Source: Iris pallida (Eukaryota > Streptophyta > Magnoliopsida > Asparagales > Iridaceae). From it: DNA of 64,000 bases. Of this stretch, positions 23,417 to 34,249 are shown one piece after another (the first letter of the stretch is position 1; each line of letters opens with the position of its first letter). The stretch covers positions 26,226,413 to 26,290,412 of the forward strand of contig JANAVB010009598.1 in the NCBI GenBank assembly GCA_029216955.1, read 5' to 3'. A program made the position numbers and the translations under genes. The notes under the pieces were generated by a model, which saw only the letters and a list, made by a program, of their open reading frames with translations, had not been told where the DNA came from and searched no databases.

Positions 23417-24957
23417 CGTCTGCACAATCTCAAGAAGAAGAAGGCGAAGACCAAGCACCAGAATTCTTCGAAGAAGAACCCTGGGCTCAACGCCTAGAAC
23501 AGCAATGGGAGTCTCATTTTGAACTATGTGAACCTCCCATCGAAGACGAAGTCGAGCAAATCGACCTTGGGGACGGATCTTCTTCCAAACCCATCTTCAT
23601 CAGCAAAAGCCTAAAAGGAGAAGACCGAGAATCTTTAATCCAGCTGGCTAAAGAGTATATCGACATCTTCGTCTGGAGTTACGAAGATATGCCGGGGCTT
23701 GATCCCCAGATCGCGATGCATAGGCTGAACATCTTACCTGATGCCAAGCCTATTAAACAACAACAGCGATGCTTCCGTCCGGACATCATGAACGCCATCG
23801 ATCAGGAGGTGGACAAGCTCTTGACCAGCTGCTTCATCCATGAAGAACAACACCCAGATTGGGTAGCCAATGTTGTCCCCGTCACCAAGAAGAATGGAAA
23901 GATACGAGTTTGTATGGACTTAAGGGACCTCAACTCTGCCTGCCCGAGGGACAAGTTCCCGCTTCCAATCACCGACGTGATGATCGACAACACATATGGC
24001 TTCGAGCGCATGTCTTTCATGGACGGGTATTCGGGCTACAACCAGATCAAGATGTTCCCCGATGACACAAAATACACGTCATTCAGGACTCCAAAGGGCA
24101 TTTTCTGATACACAGTGATGCCCTTCGGCTTGAAGAACGCTGGTGGAATATACCAACGAGCTATGAGCACCATTTTCCGTCAACATCTTCGTAAAACAGT
24201 CGAATGCTACGATATTGCAGCCAAGAACCGTCTCAAAGGAGATCACCTGTAAGACCTCAAAACAGTCTTCGATCTCATACGGGCGCATCAACTCAAGATG
24301 AACCCCGCTAAATCCTTCCTAGGAGTTTCTAGCAGAAAGTTCTTAGACTTCATCATCACGGCGAAAGGCATTCATGTCGATCCCGAGAAGACCAAAGCCA
24401 TCCTCGATATGGACCCTCCGAAGAACCTTCGAGAACTTCGAGGCCTACAGGGGAGTCTGGCATACATCCGGAGGTTCATAGCAAACCTTTTCGGCAAATG
24501 TCAACCCTTCACTCAGCTCATGAAGAAGGGAGTCTCTTACGTCTGGACAGAGGAGTGCCAAAAGGCTTTCGACGACATCAAGGCTTATCTGACGAGCCCG
24601 CCAGTCCTGGTGGCACCCGTCGCCGGCAAACCATTTATCCTCTATGTCCGTGCCATGGATCATTCCCTCGGCGCCCTGCTAGCTCAGAACAGCGACACAG
24701 GCTATGAGCAAGCAATCTACTACCTCAGTCGAACTCTGATCGGGGCCGAACACCGGTACAACCCCGTTAAAAAGGAGTACTTAGCTTTAGTATTTGCCAT
24801 CCAAAAGACAAGACATTATGTCTCGGGGCAGACAATTCATGTCATTTCCCGAGTCAATCCGCTCAGGGTCCTCATGACGAAGCCAGGATCATTGAACTCC
24901 CGGCTAGCCACATGGACGATCTTGCTAACACCATATAATATGGTGTTCGTTCCGTAA
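23398..24957 (+). pseudogene. pol: Element A reverse transcriptase and first RNase H
   Basis: Frame 1. An acidic lead (EEEGEDQAPEFFEEE) and KPIFISKSL are followed by the RT: KQQQRCFRPDIM, VVPVTKKNGKIRVCMDLRDL, SFMDGYSGYNQIKMFPDD, TVMPFGLKNAG, and then ECYDIAAK at 24202-24222. Element B has ECYVDDIAVK at this position, so A has lost two codons of the YVDD catalytic box and cannot be active. Stops are at 24106 (TGA) and 24250 (TAA). The connection and the Ty3-type RNase H follow (FILYVRAMDHSLGALLAQ, YYLSRTLIGAEHRYNP). The segment ends at TAA 24955-24957. Confidence 0.85.
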
Positions 24958-25515
24958 AAAGCTGTTAAGGGTCAAGCTCTGGCCGACTTTTTAGCTGCAC
25001 ACCCCATCCCAGAGTCCTCAAGACTCTATGAAGACATCCCGAATGAGGTCCAAGAATCAAACGTCACTGAAGAAGGCTCCGTCTGACGGATGTTTTTCGA
25101 TGGCGCTTCAAGAACAGGTCCCAAAGGCCAAATCATTGCTGGAGTGGGGGTGGTATTAGTCTCCCCCGATCAGCTGGTCATCCAGCGTGCTTACTCCCTT
25201 TCGAAGCCGTGCTCCAACAATGTTGCCGAGTACAACGCGCTTATTATGGGACTCCAGCTGGCACAACAGCTGGGGGTGAATCATCTAGAAGCTTACGGCG
25301 ACTCAAAACTCGTCGTAAACCAGATCAGAGGGCAATATGAAGTTCGTCATGAAGATCTGATCCCTTACCATGAAGTTACATTGAACATCATTTCAACCTT
25401 CACCGAGTTCTTCATCAAACATGTACCTCGTCTATAAAATCTAGAGGCTGATGCTCTGGTCGGCCTCGCAGTCTCATTAGCGGCACCCATCGGGACTCAA
25501 CACTATATCACGGTA
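24958..25515 (+). pseudogene. Element A second (archaeal-type) RNase H
   Basis: Frame 1. After VKGQALADFLAAHP and a TGA at 25084, the domain reads MFFDGASRTGPKG, GVGVVLVSP, AEYNALIMGLQLA, AYGDSKLVVNQI and, after TAA at 25435, NLEADAL. The D...E...D carboxylates of an RNase HI fold are all visible. A second RNase H acquired from the archaeal-type family is a hallmark of the Tat lineage. Two nonsense codons inactivate it. Element B has the same domain without internal stops. Confidence 0.8.
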
Positions 25516-26596
25516 GTGGGTCGAGACCTGGTCTGCCCTAAAAATAACCTGTGCTCACAAGTGCCCCATGCCATGTCAACGAGTGCTGGTGTTAAAGTCC
25601 GAGACTGGAGATTCCTATTCATCGACTTTACTGTCTACGAAATTCTCCCAGAGGACCCGAAAGAAGCCGTCTCAGTCAGGAGACGCTCTCTTCGATTCTA
25701 CTACGATACGGCTACTAAAATGCTGTACCGATGCTCCTACGATGGACTTCTCCTTCGATGTTTGTCCAACGAAGAAGGAGCCGAAGCCCGTCGAGAAGCT
25801 CACGATGGAACCTGCGGGGCCCATCAATCTGGCCCTAAGTTGCAGGACCGACTGCGACGCATGGGCTACTACTGGCCAACCATGGCCGCTGACGCTGTCG
25901 AATATGCTAAGAAGTGCCATACGTGCCAGCTTCACGCAGACTTCATTCATACACCGTCAGAACCACTACATCTTACAGTCGCCTCCTGGCCCTTCGAAGC
26001 TTGGGGCATGGACATTGTGGGACCGATCACCCCTCCTTCATCGAGAGGACACCGCTTCATCCTAGTAATCACCGACTACTTCTCCAAATGGACAGAAGCA
26101 GTTCCATTGGCAGAAGTGAAAAGCTCCAGGGTGATCAGCTTCATCAAGCACCAAGTCATCTACCGTTTCGGAGTACCTCGAAGAATCATCCACGACAATG
26201 GTCCTCAGTTTATTAGCCATATTTTCTGCAGATTCTGTGACAAGAATCGCATTCAAAACGTGGCATCGACCGCCTACAATTCGGCAGCAAACGGATTGGC
26301 CGAGGCGTTCAACAAAACTATCGTCAGGCTACTCAAAAAGGTCGTGTCATCTAACAAACGTGACTGGAACGAAAAGCTCGGCGAATGACTTTGGGCCTAC
26401 CGCACAACGGTACGGACCCCGACAGACAATACACCATTCTCCTTAGTCTACGGGAGCGAAGCGGTACTGCCTCTCGAGATCCAGATACCCTCACTCTGCG
26501 TAGCAATCACAAACCAACTCACAGAAGAGGACAATCAACGTCGTCATCTGCGGGAACTGGAGGCACTTGATGAAAAGCGTCTCCTAGCTCAACAAC
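25516..26596 (+). pseudogene. Element A integrase, N-terminal and catalytic part (cut by element C)
   Basis: An HHCC zinc domain lies at about 25795-25932 (REAHDGTCGAHQ... KKCHTCQL). The catalytic D, D and E are in GMDIVGP (about 26011), IIHDNGPQF (about 26193) and NGLAEAFNK (about 26302); all three survive. A TGA at 26386-26388 interrupts the core. The frame then runs on (LWAYRTTVRTPTDNTPFSLVYG) to 26596, where element C is inserted. The remaining C-terminal part resumes at 36904. Integrase joins element cDNA to host DNA; this copy is split and inactive. Confidence 0.85.
26592..26596. repeat. Left target-site duplication of element C (ACAAC)
   Basis: ACAAC at 26592-26596 recurs at 36902-36906 directly after element C. 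Removing C and one copy rejoins the integrase reading frame of A across the site. Confidence 0.9.
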
Positions 26597-27892
26597 TGTC
26601 ACGCCCCAGAACTAGAATACTGGAGAGCGGGGGCAGACACAGCCAGCTACGTATATTAAAATAGAATACATCTCAACTATACGGTCACGGCTGTCTAGAT
26701 ATGAGGGTTTACTACAAGCCAGCAGTCTCTTAAGGTCAAGCCTATTGTCTCAATCTCAAGCAATTAACAGAGTTACAAGATGTTAGAGCATCAAATATAT
26801 ATATAAGGCGTCCCAAATATTACATATTGGATGATCATGAAGCTAGTCGTACAAAATGATAGGACTAGCAAGAGTTCAGTCATACATGATCAACCCTAGG
26901 ATTTGTTAATCATGTTTACAGCCCGTAGGCAGACAGTAAGTAAATGTGCATCGAGCTAACAGGTGCTCGTCGGCTAAACGCCTCAAAAGAATAAATTTAC
27001 ATATAAGTGGGTGGAACAAAAAAAAAACCCACTCTTGGCCCGGGTTCCGTCTAGTTGTCACCATTGGGCTGGAAGCTTGGTAGATCCCCGGGAGCTGCTC
27101 CGAAATCTGGCCACACAAAACCAGCTGGGTCAAACCCCAGAAAGATCAAGTGCCACAAAGGAGGCCACAAATAAGAACAAAAGCCAGCATATCAGAACAT
27201 AAAGAATAAAGGAAAGTACAAGTAATAAAAGTACACAGGGCGATAAACGACTAGGGACGTGGAACTATTCCGGGAGCCAGGTTACAATCCTTAAACCAAA
27301 CAAGGACCAGAATTGTAACCCTTCGCCTGAATAGCTCACTGCCTCTACCCATTTATCGTTAGAGATAAGTAAAACAATCATGATCAAGAGTTCCAGGTAC
27401 AAGGCTAGACAAGACTTAGATAGGGCTGGACACCATAAATTTACAATCGGCCAAGCAAGTACTACGGCTTACTACTTTAACTAACTAGGGTTATCACAAG
27501 CCTAATTACTAACAAGATAGAAGTGAGAAACTCCCAGTCCCAAGCCCTGCAGACCATCCAGTTATCCTTCTGCGGGTTGAGAGTTATAGTTGGGTACATC
27601 GCCCGGGAGACAAATGTACCCTTAGGTGACTTAGAGGGTGCAACACATGACAGTGTGCTGGAAATGTGCTCTACTCGTCGGCAAGCTACAAGTCCATTAA
27701 AGTGCCCAGATAACGAGATTGCCTGAGACTGGGAATTCTCCATGTTCTAGTTTGATCTAATAATTAGCCTAATCCAATTTAGCGCGAGTCCCTGGCCGTG
27801 GTACCCAGGAAGTCACGTCCTAGACATGATGCAAGACAAGACAAGTGGATTGTGCAAACAAGCAAGCAGGAACACCGACGGTGTCAAGGCAA

Positions 27893-28075
27893 GTCAAGTC
27901 AAGTTATCAAGTCAAGTCAAGTCAAGAGTGTGCCACCACGGGCCACTATCAAGTTATCAAGGTAAATCATGTCAGGGTACTTGTCAGGGGTGCGCCACGA
28001 CGGGCCACTATCAAGTCAGGTTGGTCGTGTCAGGAGTGCACCACTACGGGTCACTGTCATGTTATACTAGTTCCT
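27893..28075. repeat. Tandem array 1 in LTR C: GTCAA words and GCGCCAC...GGGCCACT units
   Basis: Runs of GTCAAGTCAAG are followed by three units with the core GTGCGCCAC(C/G)ACGGGCCACT or decayed forms, spaced about 50-60 bp. The second LTR has the equivalent array at about 35546-35730. Confidence 0.8.
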
Positions 28076-28249
28076 TGTCATACCATGCTGTGTACAATAG
28101 TTATTCCAAACATATTAAGCAAAATCAAGTTCATACCAAAAGGCGTAAGGATATAAAATGGGCGTAAAATACCTAATAAAATACTAATATAAAATAGGAC
28201 TATAGAAGAGCCAAGATCAAGAAATAACAAATTCATCATAGACAAGTAG

Positions 28250-28620
28250 GTTGTGCAAGGGGGTCAGGAGTAGGTCTGCGCAGGGTGTGTACTGTGCGTG
28301 GAAGAGCTGCGCAAGAGTTGTCTTGCGCAAGGGTTACCTTGCGCAAGGATAGACTGCGCAGGGGTTACTTTGCGCAAGGGTGGTTTGCGCAAGGGTGGGT
28401 TGCGCAGAAGTGAATTACGCAGGAGCGGTTTGCGCAGAAGTGAATTGCGCAGGGGTTACTTTGCGCATGGCTGGATTGCGCATGGCTAGCTTGCGCCAGC
28501 GCAGTCCAGCACAGCGCAAAGCGCTGGCCAAGTGACTGTGCAAACGGCCATGCGCTAAAGAGCACAGGCCAGGGTGCGCAATCGGCCATGCGCTAAAAAG
28601 CGCAAGGCAGGGGGCTGTTC
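28250..28620. repeat. Array 2 in LTR C: TTGCGCAAGG-type words
   Basis: More than fifteen copies of TGCGCA-centred words (TTGCGCAAGGGT, TTGCGCAGAAGTG, ATGCGCTAAA) lie at intervals of about 11-20 bp. The TGCGCA core is palindromic. The copy in the other LTR is at about 35905-36275. Confidence 0.85.
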
Positions 28621-29246
28621 TTCCTGGCCGAGAGCAAGTCCAAAAACACCAAGAACTTCAAATCTTCATATTTTTGTCAAATCAAAACCAAATCTAGATT
28701 TTCAAAGTTCTAACTTGAGTAAAATCAAATTTTCTTCCACATGGAAGCATCAAAACAAGCAAAAATCAAAGTTTAATAGATCAAAACCAAGGATTTTCGA
28801 AAATGGTTAAAACCTAGATCTAGAAGAATGAAAGCTCCAAATCACAAAATGTCAAGTTCTAATGTTGATCTATATGTCTTAATCTATCAAATAGACAAAT
28901 AAAATTGGGTGCTTATTTGTTGGCAAGGTGCACTTGCCTATTGGTTGGGGAGTTGTGTGGAAGAAGGAAGAAGAAGAAGTTTGTAAGAAATAAATGAGAG
29001 AATAAAGAGGAGAGAGAAAAGTAGGTGGTGTTATAAAGTGGGGGAGTTGTGGTGTGTTGAGGGAGGAGTGTAGGTTAAGGTGTTCCATTCATGATGAACC
29101 AAACTAAACCAACTTTCACAAAATAAAACCAAGCCATGGTCCAAAATCCATTTACGAGAAACCAAAATCCGCAAGTCGAGAAAATAAAATACGTGCCAAA
29201 AATCAAATACGAGCATAAATACGAAATACAGGAAATGGGGGTGACA

Positions 29247-29280
29247 ACTCTACCCACCTTCAAAGAATTCCGTCCTCGGA
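29247..29280 (-). promoter_or_regulatory. Polypurine tract of element C
   Basis: On the minus strand the sequence CCGAGGACGGAATTC is followed by TTTGAAGGTGGGTAGAGT and then the 3' LTR start TGTCACCCCC. This is the typical chromovirus polypurine-tract context. Confidence 0.8.
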
Positions 29281-29415
29281 ATTTAATCAAGGAGCTAGAG
29301 ATTGCCACGACAAGCTATACTAAGCACAGACAAGCTACACTAAGCAGTTCAATCATACAATCATACAATACAAGCAAGGAAGGGAAAGCGTAAGGCACAA
29401 GGAAGGCATTATACC

Positions 29416-30654
29416 TTACGAGTCAAACAGGTAGGGATATCGTGATCGGATGTCGTCCTCACGCTCCCACGTTGACTCACCTAGAGAGTGATGACCCCAA
29501 GCAACACGGACTAAGTTAATAGTCTTGTTCTTGAGCGTCTTTTCTCTCCGGTCCAATATAGACACGGGCCTCTCCTCATACGAAAGGTTGGTACCAACAA
29601 CCAATTCCGAATGATCTAGGATATGGCTCGGGTCCGGGATGTACCGTCGTAATTGGGACACATGGAATACATCATGTACCTCACATAGCGACGGCGGAAG
29701 AGCGAGACGATAGGACACATCGCCTACTCGCTCCAGAATATCGAACGGCCCTATATACCTAGGACTAAGCTTTCTCCGCATGCCAAAACGAATGACGCCG
29801 CTGGTAGACGAGATCCTAAGGAATACATGGTCGCCGACGGCAAATTCTAAGGGACGCTGATGAGCATCGGCCCAATGGCGCTGGCGATCCTGAGCAACTC
29901 GGAGGTGATCTCTGACTCTCCTAACCACTTCAATCGTCCGAGAAATCAGTTCTGGACCGAGCATCTGCCTCTCTCCGACATCGTCCCATGCTAACGGAGA
30001 TCTGTACTTCCTGCCATACAGAGCCTCGAAGGGTGCCATCTGGATACTGGCCTGGAAACTATTATTGTACGAGAATTCCACCAGGTGCAGGTGATCCTTC
30101 CACGAACCACCAAAGTCAAGGGTACACGACCGCAACATATCTTCGAGAGTTTGTATAGTGTGCTCTGACTGCCCATCTGTCTGCGGATGATATGCTGAGC
30201 TGAACTTGAGACGAGTCCCCAAACTTTGATGAAGACTGCGCCAGAAGTGCGATGTGAATCTCGTATCCCTGTCTGATACTATGCTGACTGGCACTCCGTG
30301 AAGTCTGACAATCTGCCTGAGATACATCTCTGCTAGCTGTGCCGTCGACTGTCCAATTCTAAATGAAAGAAAGTGTGCCACCTTGGTAAGCCTGTCCACA
30401 ATGACCCAAATAGCATCTCTGCCTGCCGGAGATCTGGGTAACCCAGTCACGAAATCCATGGTAATGTGTTCCCACTTCCATTCTGGGATCGGTAAAGGTT
30501 GAAGAAGTCCAGCTGGCCTCTGATGTTCAGCCTTGACTTGTTGGCAAACCAAACATCGAGAGACATACCGGGCTATCTTCCTCTTCATACTATTCCACCA
30601 AAAGTGTTGACGAATATCTCTGTACATCTTCGTGCTGCCTGGGTGAATGGAGTA
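29416..30654 (-). pseudogene. pol: Element C integrase with C-terminal chromodomain
   Basis: In the same frame as the upstream gag-pol, directly after TAG at 30655-30657, so originally part of one polyprotein. The HHCC zinc segment straddles the start (HPGSTKMYRDIRQHFWW; CLVCQQVK). Counting from the Met at 30627, the catalytic residues are D58 (ITMDFVTGLP), D119 (VSDRDTRF) and E155 (GQSEHTIQ). A GPF/L module (SPRYIGPFDILERVGDVSYRL, here in two parts around residues 290-310) and a chromodomain-like tail at about 353-400 (PVSILDRREKTL...STWERED, YPYLF) follow. Chromodomains direct chromovirus integration toward particular chromatin. The length of about 400 residues is normal. Without readthrough of the stop it would not be made. 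Confidence 0.85.
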
Positions 30655-33600
30655 CTACGAACTGTGAGCCTCTGCCATGACTTCCTGTCTGATATCTCCA
30701 CTGGGTACACAAAGACGCGTACCGTGTCGAAGTGTACCATCCTCATGAATACATAACTCTGGCCTTCTCCCTGCCTCGCACTCTGCTCTGAGACGCTGAA
30801 TCTTGGAATCTGTTAACTGTGCTGTCCGGATCCTCTCAACTATGGTGGACTGAATCTGTAGGCCGGCCATCAAGGCCACATTGGAAGGAAGAATTACTTC
30901 AATTCCCATCTTCTGAAGATCTGCCAATAGCTCTAGTTGTGCCGTCAGAAAATAAACTCCGGCTCTCCGGCTCAACGCATCTGCTACAACGTTGGCCTTT
31001 CCTGGATGGTACTGCAAATCCATATCGTAGTCCACCAGTAGCTCGAGCCATCTTCTCTGCCGCATATTAAGATCCTTCTGGGTGAAAACATACTTCAGGC
31101 TCTTATGATCAGTAAATATCTCCACTCTGTCTCCGTACAAGTAGTGCCTCCACAACTTAAGTACAAACACTACTGCTGCTAGCTCCAAGTCGTGGGTCGG
31201 GTAATTCTTCTCATGATCACGGAGTTGACGTGATGCATAAGCAATTACCTTCCCATGCTGCATCAAAACACATCCCAATCCTCTGCCTGAAGCATCGCAA
31301 TAAACTGTGAATCCTCCGGTCCTATCTGGAAGGGTGAGAATGGGAGCCGTTATCAAACCTCGCTTCAACTTCTTAAATGATTCCTGATATTCTGCTGTCC
31401 AAACGAACGGCACATCCTTGCGGGTCAACTGGGTCATCGGCGTTGAAATCCTGGCAAAATCTGATACGAACCGCCGGTAGTAGCCGGCCAATCCAAGAAA
31501 GCTGCGAACTTCTGCTACTGAGCTGGGTACTGGCCATGCCTCGATAGCTACAATCTTCTGGGGATCCACTTCCACTCCTCCTCTGGTAATGATGTGACCC
31601 AAGTAAGAAATGCGATCGAGCCAGAACTCGCATTTACTGAACTTGGCGTACAACTGGTGTTCTCTGAGAATCTGGAGGACAACTCTGAGATGCTGCTCGT
31701 GCTCTGCTTCACTCTTGCTGTAGACCAGAATGTCATCAAGGAACACTATCACAAACTGATCCAAGTAAGGCATGAAAATACGGTTCATGAGGTCCATGAA
31801 CACTGCCGGCGCATTGGTCGCTCCAAAGGGCATAACTAGAAACTCCCAATGCCCGTACCTCGATCTGAATGCCGTCTTCGGGATGTCCTGCTCTCTGACT
31901 CTGATCTGGTGGTATCCTGACCGTAAGTCTATCTTCAAGAAAACTGAAGCCCCCTTGAGTTGATCAAACAAATCATCTATCCTCGAGAGAGGGTATCTGT
32001 TCTTGATTGTCACTGAGTTCAAGGTACGATAATCAACACATAGCCTAGACGTACCATCCTTCTTTTTCACAAGAAGCATCGGGGCTCCCCAAGGCGATCC
32101 ACTTGCACGAATGAATCCCTTGGTCCTGAGTTCTTCAATCATCTTGTACAAAATCTCCAACTCTGAGGGCGCCATTCTGTAGACTCGCTCTGATACTGGT
32201 GCTGTCCCGGGAATCAAGTCAATGGTGAACTCGATCTCCCGCTCTGGTGGCATCCCTGGAAGTTCCTCTGGGAAGACGTCTGGAAACTCTTCAACTATCC
32301 GGGGCAACTGCACTGCTGCTACTGCCATCCGCAATACTGGAGGAGATGGCTCTACTGCGCCTCTGGAAAATGAAAACTCTGGCTCTCCGGGAATACTAAA
32401 GACAACTCTGCCAGCATGGCAGTCTATCCTAGCATAATAGTTCCTCAACCAATCCATGCCTAGGACTACATCATAGTCTGCCATAGGGAACTCTATGAGC
32501 CTAGCAGGGAACTCTCTACCGCTAACTACGATCCGACACGAGGAAAACACTCGATCTACTCCCACAAGACCATTACCAGTAAGTATATTGAGCCTCACTG
32601 ATAATGACTCGGGCTCCAATCCTATCCGTGTCGCAAATCGTGCAGACATGAATGAATGCGATGCACCAGAATCAAATAATACAGATGCTGGAAAGGTGTT
32701 GACGAGAATAGTACCTGCCACTACCTCACCTGGTGCAACTTCTTCTTCCATGGTCATCATCATAGCCTGACCTCTAGCTGCGGGTCCTCTCTGCTGGAAA
32801 CCCCTCTGCCGACTCTGTGCTGGAGCCTGGGTGAACTGCTGCTGGAAGGCCTGGGCCTGGGGCGCCAATGGCCTCGGGTACTGCTGTTGCTGCTGTTGCT
32901 GGACTGGAACTGGGGCTGGTCCTCTCACCGAAGAACTAGAAAGATTGGATGATGATGGACCTCCCCTATTCGGGCAGGTCCCTATCTTGTGGTCTGCTCC
33001 TCCACAAGCCAGGCACAACCCCTGTGCCCTACGACACTCTGCCACTACATGGCCCGGCTTTCCGCAATGAGAACATCCCACCGCGGAAGACTGCTTCTGC
33101 TTCTGCTGCTGCGGGTACGTCGGGGTCGAATGCTGAACCGACGTCACTGAGGCCGCCCGCCTCGGAGTTCCAATGGTTATACCCCTAGCTGCCGGGGCTG
33201 GAGCTGAAGATTGGTGCATCTGGTTGTGGGACCGCTTCCTGCCTCCGGTCCTGTCCATAATTCTCCGAGAGGTGTACTCATGCCTCCTTGCTGCCTTCAA
33301 TACTGCATCGAACGTCTGGTGCTCGAACTGCTCGACAGCCAATAATATCTCTAAATGCAGCCCCTGCTGGAACCGCTGGGCCCTATCGAATTCGGTTGCC
33401 ACCAAGGTGGGGGCGAACCTACTCAGCCTGGAAAACTCGGTCGCATAGCCATCGACCGTCCTGCCTCCTTGCTTCAAGTTGGTGAACCGTATCTGCAGGT
33501 CGTACCGTGCCACCGCATCGAAGTACTTTATCTGGAATCTCTCTCTGAACGTCGCCCAAGTGACTGGTGCCGCTAACCCCATGGCCTGAGCCGCCCACCA

Positions 33601-34104
33601 ATCGCGAGCCAAGTCTAACAACTGTAGGCGTACCACCGCCACCTTCTCATTCTCAGGTGTCCTAGCTGCTTCTAGAACCACCTCGGTATCCTGAAGCCAA
33701 GCGTCTGCGGCAATCGCATCTTCACTGTCGTCAAAGAAGGGAGGGTTCAAGCGCTTGAAACTGTTGGCCGCCTGATTCCCTTGGGGACCTCCTCGGTTTA
33801 GTGCATCATGAACTACCTGGTGTAAGGCGTCGCCTCGACGATCTTGGGATGCAAGCAGTTCTCTGATAAGCCCTACCAAAGGTCCCTCATCCTGTCTAGC
33901 TGGTTGAACGGGCGGAGCTGCCTGAACTGGAGGTTCTGAGCCTCCGGGAAGCATAACTCGGGAGGCCACTCCAGAGTGCTGAGCTTGATCTTTCTGGCGC
34001 TGGGGTGCTTGTCGAGCTTCCTCTGGCTGGTTGGCAGGTCCGGAAGTAATGCCACTGAAGAAGACGACATAGGGAACAATAAGAAAAGGACCAGGACAGA
34101 TCAA
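30655..34104 (-). CDS. gag-pol: Element C Gag-protease-RT-RNase H frame (1,149 codons)
   Basis: A single open frame. The first codon of the open stretch is TTG at 34104; the first in-frame ATG is at 33954 (residue 51), so the start is uncertain. Gag domain at about 150-250 ([19 protein letters not shown]). Two zinc knuckles CX2CX4HX4C at 344-357 and 364-377, then a Gln-rich spacer. Protease D478-S-G-A ([11 protein letters not shown]). RT at about 615-800 with [34 protein letters not shown] and catalytic FLDD at 788-791. RNase H from about 930 ([25 protein letters not shown]). TAG at 30655-30657 separates it from integrase; it is the only internal stop found in gag-pol. Confidence 0.9.
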   Translation of the reverse strand: MICPGPFLIVPYVVFFSGITSGPANQPEEARQAPQRQKDQAQHSGVASRVMLPGGSEPPVQAAPPVQPARQDEGPLVGLIRELLASQDRRGDALHQVVHDALNRGGPQGNQAANSFKRLNPPFFDDSEDAIAADAWLQDTEVVLEAARTPENEKVAVVRLQLLDLARDWWAAQAMGLAAPVTWATFRERFQIKYFDAVARYDLQIRFTNLKQGGRTVDGYATEFSRLSRFAPTLVATEFDRAQRFQQGLHLEILLAVEQFEHQTFDAVLKAARRHEYTSRRIMDRTGGRKRSHNQMHQSSAPAPAARGITIGTPRRAASVTSVQHSTPTYPQQQKQKQSSAVGCSHCGKPGHVVAECRRAQGLCLACGGADHKIGTCPNRGGPSSSNLSSSSVRGPAPVPVQQQQQQQYPRPLAPQAQAFQQQFTQAPAQSRQRGFQQRGPAARGQAMMMTMEEEVAPGEVVAGTILVNTFPASVLFDSGASHSFMSARFATRIGLEPESLSVRLNILTGNGLVGVDRVFSSCRIVVSGREFPARLIEFPMADYDVVLGMDWLRNYYARIDCHAGRVVFSIPGEPEFSFSRGAVEPSPPVLRMAVAAVQLPRIVEEFPDVFPEELPGMPPEREIEFTIDLIPGTAPVSERVYRMAPSELEILYKMIEELRTKGFIRASGSPWGAPMLLVKKKDGTSRLCVDYRTLNSVTIKNRYPLSRIDDLFDQLKGASVFLKIDLRSGYHQIRVREQDIPKTAFRSRYGHWEFLVMPFGATNAPAVFMDLMNRIFMPYLDQFVIVFLDDILVYSKSEAEHEQHLRVVLQILREHQLYAKFSKCEFWLDRISYLGHIITRGGVEVDPQKIVAIEAWPVPSSVAEVRSFLGLAGYYRRFVSDFARISTPMTQLTRKDVPFVWTAEYQESFKKLKRGLITAPILTLPDRTGGFTVYCDASGRGLGCVLMQHGKVIAYASRQLRDHEKNYPTHDLELAAVVFVLKLWRHYLYGDRVEIFTDHKSLKYVFTQKDLNMRQRRWLELLVDYDMDLQYHPGKANVVADALSRRAGVYFLTAQLELLADLQKMGIEVILPSNVALMAGLQIQSTIVERIRTAQLTDSKIQRLRAECEAGRRPELCIHEDGTLRHGTRLCVPSGDIRQEVMAEAHSS

Positions 34105-34249
34105 TGATACAAGCGTGTGATCAGGTCAAGAATCTCAGGGATTTGAAGATACGAGCAGAGATCAACGGCAAATATTGATTGAGACATCTATTCGGTAAAT
34201 CCTCACATTTCTTGAATGCCAAGACCTGCATGGGCCACCACTTAAACCG
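34105..34249 (-). promoter_or_regulatory. Element C leader with unassigned primer-binding region
   Basis: On the minus strand the 5' LTR end GTGACA is followed by a 27-base segment (34249 down to 34223) with the core AGTGGTGGCCCATGCAGG. The homologous segment of element D at 47072-47098 has the core AGTGGTGGTCCATATAGG with no gap. The usual initiator-Met site TGGTATCAGAGC is not present. Which tRNA would fit TGGTGGCCCATGC I cannot say. Confidence 0.55.

Larger units (their letters stand above)
26597..29246 (-). repeat. Element C 3' LTR (left on the map)
   Basis: A 2,650-bp LTR. Read on the plus strand it begins TGTCACGCCCC and ends GGGGGTGACA, so its ends form an extended inverted repeat around TGTCAC/GTGACA. 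It carries two internal arrays (27893-28075 and about 28250-28620) described separately. Short open frames within it, such as 28298-28489, are products of the array and are not genes. Confidence 0.95.

Noticed and set aside
23398..26596. Endogenous pararetrovirus or other viral insertion
   Set aside because: The presence of integrase with D-D-E, an HHCC zinc domain, LTRs, a primer site and target duplications shows LTR retrotransposons; no movement or coat protein is seen.
28298..28589. Arg/Lys/Gly repeat proteins on both strands in LTR C
   Set aside because: They are the TGCGCA word array read in different frames and appear identically in the second LTR; no start context or conservation beyond the DNA repeat.
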